From NCBI GenBank assembly GCA_025355255.1, contig JANYAA010000252.1, positions 1-5,484 on the forward strand: DNA of 5,484 bases, given 5' to 3'. The position numbers and the translations under genes were made by a program. Source of the DNA: Chloroflexota bacterium. Its GTDB lineage: Bacteria > Chloroflexota > Limnocylindria > Limnocylindrales > CSP1-4. A model generated the notes under the pieces. The model was given only the letters and a program-made list of their open reading frames with translations, was not told where the DNA came from and searched no databases. Below are positions 1 through 5,449 of this stretch, piece after piece. Positions within the stretch are counted from its first letter, which is position 1. Each line of letters begins with the position of its first letter.

Positions 1-342
1 CACCACCGTCAGCACCAGCATCGGCGCGGCGGCGCCGGCCAGACCGCGCAGGACGCCAGCCGCGCCGATCACCAAGGCGACCACGATGATGGCGCGTCCG
101 GCGCCAATTCTGCCGCCAATCCCAGGCGCCAGCGGCGCAAAGAGCCCCATGCACAGGACCGGAACGGCGGTGAGCAGCCCCACAAACGCGTGGCTGGCGC
201 CAAGGCCATCGCGGATGGGGACGGCAAGCGCGCCGATCACCGCCAGCTGCGGGCGCAGCGCGATCGCAGCGAGCAGGAGGCCACCGAGCATAGGTGCCGA
301 TGGCGCAAGACCACCGGCTGGCCGGTCCGAGGGGGTTGACAT
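1..342 (-). CDS. CynX/NimT-type MFS permease, N-terminal part (cut by window edge)
   Basis: The minus strand is open from an ATG at 342 to the window edge: 114 codons, with the C-terminal part missing. After a short polar start, hydrophobic segments lie at about residues 18-42, 51-73 and 84-106, as in the first transmembrane helices of a major facilitator protein. The segment from residue 29 (LRPQLAVIGAL) and the stretch SHAFVGLLTAVPVLCMGLFAP (residues 50-70) match the pattern I know from the CynX/NimT/YycB family of cyanate and 2-nitroimidazole permeases. The substrate cannot be told from this fragment. It would sit in the cytoplasmic membrane. No clear Shine-Dalgarno precedes the ATG, and no alternative ATG, GTG or TTG lies within 19 codons upstream. 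It is transcribed away from the small gene at 405. The family call is fairly sure; transport function is inferred from the family. Confidence 0.85.
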   Translation of the reverse strand, partial: MSTPSDRPAGGLAPSAPMLGGLLLAAIALRPQLAVIGALAVPIRDGLGASHAFVGLLTAVPVLCMGLFAPLAPGIGGRIGAGRAIIVVALVIGAAGVLRGLAGAAAPMLVLTVV

Positions 343-404
343 GAGGCCGCAAGGATGCCAGATGCCCTGTTGACGGCGGCAGGCCAGCGTTGGACCATCA
401 TCCC

Positions 405-605
405 ATGGACGACGATCTCGATCCCAGAGAGGAGGAGCGGACCCGCCGGCGCGATCATGACCTCGATGCCGAGCGGCGTGCGCTGCTGCGCCCGGGCATG
501 GGCAAGGTCTTCAAGCAGATCACTGACTCGTGGGGCGAGAGGGCACCTCCCGATCAGGATCGTGCTCAGAAGAGGGCTGGAAGGGGCTCCAGTAGACCAC
601 GGTAG
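405..605 (+). CDS. small charged hypothetical protein (66 aa)
   Basis: I do not recognise a named family. The 66-residue product is soluble and very polar: an acidic start (MDDDLDPREEE), alternating Arg/Asp/Glu to about residue 27, then RPGMGKVFKQITDSWGERAPP (roughly residues 29-49), which reads like a genuine conserved core, and a basic tail ending RGSSRPR. Third positions are mostly G/C over the first ~45 codons and clearly less so in the tail, so the C-terminus may be diverged. I chose ATG 405; a TTG at 390 in the same frame would add five residues. Neither has a good Shine-Dalgarno. A TTGACG at 370-375 lies 17 bp before GACCAT at 393-398, which would start a transcript close to ATG 405 (a leaderless message), but that -10 is poor. 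It diverges from the permease gene and converges on the oxidase-like gene. It could still be a spurious reading frame. Confidence 0.5.
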   Translation: MDDDLDPREEERTRRRDHDLDAERRALLRPGMGKVFKQITDSWGERAPPDQDRAQKRAGRGSSRPR

Positions 606-612
606 CCAGGCC

Positions 613-636
613 GTGAGTGCAGGCGTGAGTGCAGAC
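613..636. repeat. 12-bp direct repeat, two tandem copies
   Basis: GTGAGTGCAGGC is followed directly by GTGAGTGCAGAC, matching at 11 of 12 positions. It lies just past the stop of the small gene, in the convergent gap. No function is apparent; it may be a slippage duplication. Confidence 0.6.
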
Positions 637-661
637 TGGGCCGACCGGCTAAGGGCGAGGT

Positions 662-675
662 CCACCGCGTGGTGG
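662..675. terminator. small hairpin between convergent genes, possible weak bidirectional terminator
   Basis: CCACC-GCGT-GGTGG forms a perfect 5-bp stem with a four-base loop. It lies between the 3' ends of the small gene (605) and the oxidase-like gene (718), where a bidirectional terminator would be expected. There is no T-run on either side, so the terminator role is inferred from position only. The rest of 606-717 shows no reading frame or other signal. Confidence 0.25.
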
Positions 676-717
676 CCATCTGGGCGACCGGCCGGCTCAC
701 CCCGTACCCCGTCGGGC

Positions 718-1665
718 CTATCGAGGCGCCTGTTCGTCTGGGGTGTCTCGGGAGGTGACTCGAGACGCCGCTACGCGCTGGCGGGGATGCGTGAGTTGGC
801 GGAGCCGGGCTGCTCTGTCGATGGCGAGCACCATCCGACCCTGCTCCGGGAACGCGTCGCGCATCCGCACGAGCGGGTCCTCGCGAGGCCGGAACCGGGT
901 CAGCGTGTTCTCGTAGACGGCGCGCCCTGTCAGCTCGAGCGCGTCGCCGCTCCCCAGGTCGAGCAGGAGCAACGACGCGGTGCCGGTCGCCCGAACATTG
1001 CCCGCGCTCTTGAACACGCCGTCACCGACGAACTCCGTCCACGAGGCCGAGGCTTGCGCCGCGTCGAGCGTGATGAAGCCGGCCGGGCCGCCCCGGTGCG
1101 CGACGTCAGGCATCCCGTCGGGGGCGATGCTCGCGAGGAAGGTCGTGTCAGCGGCCGCCGCCACCATGCCGACCCAGGGGTCGTCGAGTGCGATCGGCTC
1201 ACGCTCCACGGGACCGACCACAACATAGGGCGATTCCGCGACCGACGGCGCGATGTACTTGCGGCATAGCGTGAACGCCTCTTCCGCGACGAGCTCGGTA
1301 ACGGTCCCGCGCCGTCGCAGGGTGCCGTTGATCCGGGCACGCTCGGCGCGCTCGAGCGCCAGAACCAGCCCCCCCACGCGAATGGGCTCGTCGAGCCCGC
1401 CGGGGATCAGCTCGCCCACCGAGGCGGCGAGCGCCAGCGCACCTGAACCGACGGCACGTGCGAGCGGCGGGGGGCCGGAGATAGCCGCAAAAGCCAGGGC
1501 CTCGAGACCCGCGCGGGGGTCCCGGTAGGCGAACAGCACCACATCGGCGTCGGCGGCGTACTCAGCCGCTGGCCCGACCCACCCGGCCAGCTTGTCGGCA
1601 ACGTGACGGGTGTTGGCCTCGGTCTGGACCGTCAGCTGGCCGTCGTGGTACAGGAGCGGGTGCAT
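718..1665 (-). CDS. pyridoxamine 5'-phosphate oxidase-like FMN-binding split-barrel protein (315 aa)
   Basis: The C-terminal half carries the recognisable FMN split-barrel pattern: ADTTFLASIAPDGMPDVAHRGG (residues 172-193), GFITLD (197-201), GDGVFKSAGNV (214-224) and SLLLLDLGSGDALELTGRA (231-249). The N-terminal half seems to be a second, degenerate copy: it keeps the final strands GGLVLALERAERARINGTL (98-116) and then EEAFTLCRKYIAPS (128-141), the position where related ~300-residue proteins carry a conserved C-x-KYI motif. Such proteins are cytoplasmic, and many bind FMN or similar cofactors without making pyridoxal phosphate; the substrate here is unknown. ATG 1665 is chosen because GAGGA lies 5 nt upstream and the protein start (MHPLLYHDG) fits the family. 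The frame runs back to 1902, but that would add 79 unlikely residues overlapping the divergent regulator. The gene converges on the small gene and shares a 200-bp divergent promoter region with the regulator. Confidence 0.9.
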   Translation of the reverse strand: MHPLLYHDGQLTVQTEANTRHVADKLAGWVGPAAEYAADADVVLFAYRDPRAGLEALAFAAISGPPPLARAVGSGALALAASVGELIPGGLDEPIRVGGLVLALERAERARINGTLRRRGTVTELVAEEAFTLCRKYIAPSVAESPYVVVGPVEREPIALDDPWVGMVAAAADTTFLASIAPDGMPDVAHRGGPAGFITLDAAQASASWTEFVGDGVFKSAGNVRATGTASLLLLDLGSGDALELTGRAVYENTLTRFRPREDPLVRMRDAFPEQGRMVLAIDRAARLRQLTHPRQRVAASRVTSRDTPDEQAPR

Positions 1666-1670
1666 CGGCG

Positions 1671-1675
1671 TCCTC
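1671..1675 (-). promoter_or_regulatory. ribosome binding site of the oxidase-like gene
   Basis: GAGGA on the minus strand ends 5 nt before ATG 1665. It decides that start against the longer open frame. Confidence 0.75.
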
Positions 1676-1693
1676 GCGGAGTTTGCGGCCGGG

Positions 1694-1725
1694 TGGCCGG
1701 CTGGTGTCCAGCCTGCGTCCGGCCA
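1694..1725. repeat. 7-bp perfect inverted repeat upstream of the oxidase-like gene
   Basis: TGGCCGG (1694-1700) and CCGGCCA (1719-1725) are exact reverse complements 18 bp apart. The spacer begins with a nested CTGG-TGT-CCAG. A competing pairing joins GCTGGTGT (1700-1707) with ACACCCAGC (1726-1734) with one bulge. The repeat lies about 30-60 bp upstream of ATG 1665 and spans the start point predicted from the -10-like hexamer at 1710-1715. It may therefore be a protein-binding dyad rather than an RNA hairpin, or the predicted start point is wrong. Confidence 0.4.
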
Positions 1726-1753
1726 ACACCCAGCACATCGGGCGTAATCCCCA
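1710..1753 (-). promoter_or_regulatory. promoter/operator motif copy C, reading toward the oxidase-like gene
   Basis: On the minus strand the motif begins at 1753 with TGGGGATT. CC, ATG and GGT follow at the same spacing as in the other two copies, ending at 1728. ATGTGC (1738-1733) is a poor -35-like hexamer. CAGGCT (1715-1710) lies exactly 17 bp further on and keeps A at position 2 and T at position 6 of a -10 box. The predicted start near 1703 gives a leader of about 38 nt that contains the GAGGA site. The motif match is directly visible; promoter activity is inferred. Confidence 0.55.
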
Positions 1754-1792
1754 CCCGTGGAGCGCGCCTTCGCGTCGGCCGGCGAGCCCGTC

Positions 1793-1836
1793 TGGGGATT
1801 CCTTCCCATGGCTTCGGTGCCGCTTTGTCGTACGAT
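1793..1836 (+). promoter_or_regulatory. promoter/operator motif copy A, reading toward the LuxR regulator gene
   Basis: TGGGGATTC (1793-1801), CC (1805-1806), ATGGC (1808-1812) and CGGT (1815-1818) match copy B over 20 of 26 ungapped positions. ATGGCT (1808-1813) and TACGAT (1831-1836, four of six matches to TATAAT) are separated by 17 bp. The predicted start near 1843 leaves a leader of about 23 nt containing the Shine-Dalgarno of the GTG start at 1866. Copy C lies back-to-back on the other strand with 39 bp between them, so the intergenic region looks like a divergent promoter with paired sites. Confidence 0.6.
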
Positions 1837-1852
1837 GCGGTCCTCCGCCATA

Positions 1853-1860
1853 GGGAGGGG
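1853..1860 (+). promoter_or_regulatory. ribosome binding site that fixes the GTG start of the regulator
   Basis: GGGAGGGG contains GGAGG at 1854-1858, 7 nt before GTG 1866. It is the only strong Shine-Dalgarno near the start of this frame, so it supports the GTG start. Confidence 0.85.
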
Positions 1861-1865
1861 CCACG

Positions 1866-4790
1866 GTGGTTCGCTTGGCGATCGAGCCCGGTCGCGCGCC
1901 ATTGGTGGGGCGCGACGCGGAGTTGCGCGTCCTCGACAACGCTGTGGCCCGAGCTGGGCTGGGATCCGCCGAGCTGGTGCTGATCCAGGGTGAGCCGGGC
2001 ATCGGCAAGACGCGCCTGCTCGACGAGGTCGCGTCGCGTCGCGCGGAGGCCGGATGGCTGGTCCTGCGGGGTGGCGCTGACGACCGCGCAGCGGCCCCGC
2101 CCTACGGCCCGATCCTCGAGGCGTTGCGTGGCCACGCTGACCGCATCGGGGCCGAGGCTCTGGGGGTGCTCGCTGGCGCCTGGCGCCGCCACCTGGCCCT
2201 CGTGATGCCCGAGCTGGGTGGCAGACGCGACGATGGCGAGCCGCCGGGCGATCCGGAGGCGGTACCCGAGGCCTGGGCGCAGCTGCTCCGCGCCCTGGCC
2301 GGCGCAGGGCCCGTGCTGGTCACCCTCGACGACCTGCAGTGGGCCGACGTGGCCACGGTCGACCTGCTGCGGTATCTCCGCCGGCGGCTGCGCGAGACGC
2401 CAATCCTGGTCGTCGGCGCGACGCGACCCGCGGACTCGGCCGGGGACGCGGTCCAGTCGACGCTCGCCGCACTCGACCGGGGGCGGCTGGCCGGCCAGCT
2501 CCGGCTTGAACCCGTGGACGCCCCCTCGAGCCGCGCCATCCTCGAGGCGCTCCTCGCCGGGCCCGTCGGTCCCCGGCTGGAGCACGCGGTCTGGGCGGAG
2601 GGCGAAGGCGATCCCTTCGTGATTGAGGAGCTGGCCCGCGGACTGGCGGACGACGGGCGCGTCCGCCACCTCGACGGCGCCTGGGAGCTTGTCGACGGCG
2701 CCCCCGTCGGGCTCCCCACCGGAATGCGCGATGCGATCGAGGCGCGACTGGCCGGCCTACCCGACGCGACACGCGCAGCGCTAGAAGCCGCGGCCGTGGT
2801 CGGCCGACGCTTCACGGTGGAGGAGGCAGCAGCGGCCGCGGCGGCACCCCCGTCATCTGTCGAAGCAGCCCTCGACGAGGCCGCGCTGCGCCGATTCATC
2901 AGGATCTCCGGACCGTCCGCCGCGTCGGGCCGCGGCGCAGAGTACGAGTTCGTCCACGACAAGATCCGGGAAGTGCTCGAGGCGGTGATGCCGCTCGCGT
3001 CGAGTCGCGCCGCCCATGGCCGCCTGGCCGCCCGGATCGCGGCCGCAGCGCCGTCTGCGGACCCCGCTCGCTTCGCGTTCCATGCGCTACGCGGCGAGAA
3101 CCCGTCGGATGCCCTTCCCGCGCTGGAAGCGGCGTCGGACGCGGCTCTGGCCGCCGGGTCGCCAGCCGATGCCGCGGCGCACGCTCGTGCCGCCGTTGCC
3201 ATCCTGCGCGGCGGTGGTGATCGGCTGAGGCTGGCTGAGGCCCTCCTCCGTCTCGGGTCTACAGCCGCTGACGCCGGTCTGCTCGACGAGGCGCTTGCCG
3301 CACTCGCTGAAGCTGCAGGCCTGGCCCTCGCGAGGCCCGATGCCGACCTCCGCCTTGCTGCCAATATCCATGCCCGCCGAGCCGCCGCCTACCTCACACA
3401 GGAGGACCCCGTCGCCGCGGAGCTCGCTCTGGCGGACGCCGACACTGCCTTGGCGTCAGCTGATCCGGCCGACCATGCGGCCATCGGCGAGACCGTCAGT
3501 TTGCTGCGCGCCCGCCTCTATGTGACCGTGACCGGCCGGATCGCGGCGGGTCGCCAGATCGCGGAGGGGGTCCGCGCTGCGGCGGCGACCTCGGGTGACG
3601 AACGGCGCGAGATCGAAGCCCTCACTGTGATTGCCCAGGGCGCGATGCACGCCGGCGACCTCCCCGCCGGCCGCGTGGCGTTCGAGGCCGCGATCCTCCG
3701 AGCCGAGCCGTTGGGGGATCCTGGGCTCACGGCGGATGCCGCCGACGGCCTCGCGAGGCTCCTCTTCTGGACCATGTCCTTCCGCCGGCTCCGCGACGTC
3801 GCAAGTGACGAGTTGGCGGCCGCGCACCGGAGCGGCGTGCCGCAGCGACTCGGCTGGCCCACGTTCTGGCTGGCGCAGGCGGCCCTCGCGTTGGGCGACT
3901 GGGCAGAGGTGCGGGATCGGGCGACTGAGCTCGTGCGTCTTGGGACAGAGCTCGGCGCCCGGCGACTCATCGGGCAGGGCCACCACCTTGCCGGCATGAC
4001 GGCCTACTGGACCGGCTCGACCAGCGAGGCGGGCGTCCGCATCCGCGAGGCGGTGCGCCACCTCCGCGCCATCGGGCCAGGCACGCTCGTGTATTACCTG
4101 GGCCCGTTGGGACTTGTGCAGCTGGCAGCCGGCGAGACGCGCGACGCCGAGGTCACGCTGGAGGAGCTCCTGACGATCGCGAGGACGTTCCCTCCCGGCT
4201 CAAGCCCGCGCGCCCAAGCGTACAACATGGCAGCTCGGATCGCCCTCGGGCTTGGCCGGACGGAGGTCTCATACGTGGCTGAACTCGAACGGGCGGCCGA
4301 TCAGTTCCACTGGTACCCGGTCGCGACGACCTTGGCGATCCTGACGCTCGACAGCAATCGCGCGGCGGCGCGCGGTTACGCAGCGGCGGCACGCGGGATC
4401 CTCGAGGGCAGCGGCAGCACGGTCCACCTGGCGGGGACCCTCGCGGTCGAAGGCGAGCTGGCCCGCCGGCAGGGGGATGCGGCGGCGGCCGCCACGCTCG
4501 CGCGACGGGCGGCGGAGATCCTGCGCACCGCCGGAGCATCGCCGATCGCCGGCGCGTTGCGACCGACGGCCGCTGTCGCCACCGTGCCGCAGCCCGCGGT
4601 CCCGCTCTCCGCACGCGAGATCGAGGTGCTGCGGCTGGTCGCCGCCGGGCGCTCGAATCGCGAGATCGCGAGGTCGCTCTCCATCGCCGAGAAGACAGCG
4701 ATCAACCACGTGACGCACATCCTCGACAAGCTTGGCGTGGACAACCGCTCGTCTGCAACCGCGTGGGCTATCCGGAGTGGCCTCGCCTGA
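1866..4790 (+). CDS. LAL/MalT-like ATPase transcriptional regulator with C-terminal LuxR HTH (974 aa)
   Basis: The protein begins with a P-loop ATPase module: PLVGRDAEL (residues 12-20), Walker A GEPGIGKT (42-49, Lys48/Thr49) and Walker [13 protein letters not shown] (150-161, Asp155/Asp156). A conserved GATRPAD segment follows at about residue 192. Residues ~380-900 are long, alanine-rich and helical, as expected of a TPR-like sensor region. The C-terminus (913-974) is a LuxR/Ger[27 protein letters not shown], then [20 protein letters not shown]. In this class (MalT is the best-studied member) ATP and an inducer promote multimerisation and DNA binding. The inducer here is unknown. No cyclase or kinase domain and no membrane segment is visible, so it should be cytoplasmic. 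An alanine run occurs near residue 325. The GTG start has a strong GGAGG 7 nt upstream. The gene diverges from the oxidase-like gene and precedes the cupin; motif copy A suggests possible self-regulation. Confidence 0.93.
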   Translation: MVRLAIEPGRAPLVGRDAELRVLDNAVARAGLGSAELVLIQGEPGIGKTRLLDEVASRRAEAGWLVLRGGADDRAAAPPYGPILEALRGHADRIGAEALGVLAGAWRRHLALVMPELGGRRDDGEPPGDPEAVPEAWAQLLRALAGAGPVLVTLDDLQWADVATVDLLRYLRRRLRETPILVVGATRPADSAGDAVQSTLAALDRGRLAGQLRLEPVDAPSSRAILEALLAGPVGPRLEHAVWAEGEGDPFVIEELARGLADDGRVRHLDGAWELVDGAPVGLPTGMRDAIEARLAGLPDATRAALEAAAVVGRRFTVEEAAAAAAAPPSSVEAALDEAALRRFIRISGPSAASGRGAEYEFVHDKIREVLEAVMPLASSRAAHGRLAARIAAAAPSADPARFAFHALRGENPSDALPALEAASDAALAAGSPADAAAHARAAVAILRGGGDRLRLAEALLRLGSTAADAGLLDEALAALAEAAGLALARPDADLRLAANIHARRAAAYLTQEDPVAAELALADADTALASADPADHAAIGETVSLLRARLYVTVTGRIAAGRQIAEGVRAAAATSGDERREIEALTVIAQGAMHAGDLPAGRVAFEAAILRAEPLGDPGLTADAADGLARLLFWTMSFRRLRDVASDELAAAHRSGVPQRLGWPTFWLAQAALALGDWAEVRDRATELVRLGTELGARRLIGQGHHLAGMTAYWTGSTSEAGVRIREAVRHLRAIGPGTLVYYLGPLGLVQLAAGETRDAEVTLEELLTIARTFPPGSSPRAQAYNMAARIALGLGRTEVSYVAELERAADQFHWYPVATTLAILTLDSNRAAARGYAAAARGILEGSGSTVHLAGTLAVEGELARRQGDAAAAATLARRAAEILRTAGASPIAGALRPTAAVATVPQPAVPLSAREIEVLRLVAAGRSNREIARSLSIAEKTAINHVTHILDKLGVDNRSSATAWAIRSGLA

Positions 4791-4810
4791 CCGGCTGCGG
4801 ACGCTGGCCC

Positions 4811-4831
4811 AGGACGGGTCTGGGAAGTCCT
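4811..4831 (+). terminator. weak hairpin after the regulator gene
   Basis: AGGAC (4811-4815) can pair with GTCCT (4827-4831) across an 11-nt loop, 20 bp past the regulator's stop. There is no T-run. A second short stem GGCGG-GAACT-CCGCC lies at 4856-4870. Either could slow transcription before the cupin promoter, but neither is a convincing terminator. Confidence 0.15.
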
Positions 4832-4876
4832 CCCCATGCGCTCGCGCCGGGCTGTGGCGGGAACTCCGCCCCATTG

Positions 4877-4920
4877 TGGGGATTCACCCCGATGGCGACG
4901 GTCTCGATCGCGGTCAGTCT
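4877..4920 (+). promoter_or_regulatory. promoter/operator motif copy B, reading toward the cupin gene
   Basis: TGGGGATTC (4877-4885), CC (4889-4890), ATGGC (4892-4896) and CGGT (4899-4902) repeat copy A exactly 3084 bp downstream without a gap. ATGGCG (4892-4897) is followed after 17 bp by CAGTCT (4915-4920), which has A at position 2 and T at position 6. The predicted start near 4927 gives a leader of about 64 nt. This suggests the cupin has its own promoter rather than relying on read-through from the regulator gene. Confidence 0.55.
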
Positions 4921-4976
4921 CTGGCAATCGCCCCGCCACGCCGGGACACCCGGCCGGCACGGCGAACACGATTGTC

Positions 4977-4984
4977 AGGGAGGT
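4977..4984 (+). promoter_or_regulatory. ribosome binding site that fixes the cupin start
   Basis: AGGGAGGT contains GGAGG at 4979-4983, 7 nt before ATG 4991. It supports this start over an in-frame ATG at 4763 that lies inside the regulator gene. Confidence 0.85.
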
Positions 4985-4990
4985 CTCCAG

Positions 4991-5350
4991 ATGGCCGGTG
5001 GACAGCTGCGCGGGTTCTCGACACCAGACGAGTCGCGCCCGTTCGAGAAGGGTCGGGCCGATGTGCTCGCGATCGGCGGAGGCACGGTGGGCCGCCTGAC
5101 GTTCGAGCCGGGCTGGCGGTGGTCCCAGCACGTCAAGCCAATCGCGGGAACGGAGTGGTGCGAGGCGCCGCACTTCCAGTATCACCTGTCAGGCCGGCTC
5201 CACATCGTCGACTCGTCCGGTGAGCAGTTCGAGGCCGGCCCGGGCGACGTGACGTGCCTGCCCGCCGGGCACGATGCCTGGGTTGTGGGCGACGAGCCGG
5301 TCGTGGTCATCGACTGGGCCGGCGCTGGCCGCTACGCCAGCGCGGACTGA
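4991..5350 (+). CDS. single-domain cupin protein (119 aa)
   Basis: This is a small beta-barrel protein with recognisable cupin motifs. Motif 1 is a variant: GWRWSQHVKPIAG (residues 41-53, His47), then Cys57, PH (His61), His65 and SGRLHIV (67-73). Motif 2 is clear: AGPGDVTCLPAGHDAWVVGDEP (82-103, His94). The combination of HVKP, a Cys, a PH pair and GHDAWVVGDEP is typical of a family of stand-alone cupins in high-GC bacteria. The canonical HxH plus Glu ligand set is not intact, so metal binding, if any, would use His47, His61 or His65 and His94. No catalytic activity can be assigned; sensing or binding a small molecule is as likely as an enzyme role. ATG 4991 has a textbook Shine-Dalgarno; the upstream in-frame extension from 4763 lacks cupin character. 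Motif copy B lies upstream and a strong hairpin follows the stop by 10 bp. Confidence 0.9.
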   Translation: MAGGQLRGFSTPDESRPFEKGRADVLAIGGGTVGRLTFEPGWRWSQHVKPIAGTEWCEAPHFQYHLSGRLHIVDSSGEQFEAGPGDVTCLPAGHDAWVVGDEPVVVIDWAGAGRYASAD

Positions 5351-5360
5351 GCCCCCTGGG

Positions 5361-5390
5361 GGCCGGACAGCGTCACAACCCTGTCCGGCC
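5361..5390 (+). terminator. perfect 10-bp inverted repeat after the cupin gene
   Basis: GGCCGGACAG (5361-5370) and CTGTCCGGCC (5381-5390) are exact reverse complements around a 10-nt loop. The stem starts 10 bp after the cupin stop. There is no T-run downstream, so it would be a U-less terminator or an mRNA 3'-end stabiliser. It could also serve a convergent gene from the right. Confidence 0.7.
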
Positions 5391-5438
5391 TGCCCTCGTC
5401 GGTGGCGACCAGCCGCATGGCATCCCGGGGCCGCCACT

Positions 5439-5449
5439 CGCAAATTGCG
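5439..5449. promoter_or_regulatory. short palindrome near the right edge, possible operator
   Basis: CGCAA-A-TTGCG is an exact inverted repeat around one central A, in a locally A/T-richer patch. It lies in the unassigned stretch 5391-5484, possibly upstream of a gene beyond the window. At 11 bp it could easily be chance. Confidence 0.2.

Noticed and set aside
336..341. Perfect -35 consensus TTGACA on the plus strand
   Set aside because: It overlaps the permease start codons, and no acceptable -10 lies 16-18 bp downstream, so it is probably coincidental.
237..665. Minus-strand 142-residue frame overlapping the permease start
   Set aside because: It overlaps the permease in another frame, covers the small charged gene in antisense, and shows no recognisable domain.
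355..1269. Long plus-strand frame opposite the oxidase-like gene
   Set aside because: The translation is arginine-rich with no domain, and it opposes a well-supported gene. It is a typical antisense shadow in GC-rich DNA.
1666..1902. 79-residue N-terminal extension of the oxidase-like gene from 1902
   Set aside because: It would overlap the regulator's start and cross both the promoter motifs and the GAGGA site. The extra residues have no family resemblance, and ATG 1665 has a proper Shine-Dalgarno.
1632..3364. Long minus-strand frames opposite the regulator (1632-2669 and 2102-3364)
   Set aside because: Their composition (Ser/Ala/Arg or Gln/Arg/Gly-rich) mirrors the regulator's codons. The plus-strand protein has Walker motifs and an HTH in a single intact frame.
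4763..4990. 76-residue upstream extension of the cupin
   Set aside because: It begins inside the regulator gene, reads through the promoter motif and lacks a Shine-Dalgarno at its start. ATG 4991 is far better supported.
5402..5437. GTGGCG/CGCCAC inverted repeat with a 24-nt loop
   Set aside because: Six base pairs across a long loop is expected by chance in DNA this GC-rich; no tRNA-like fold was seen.
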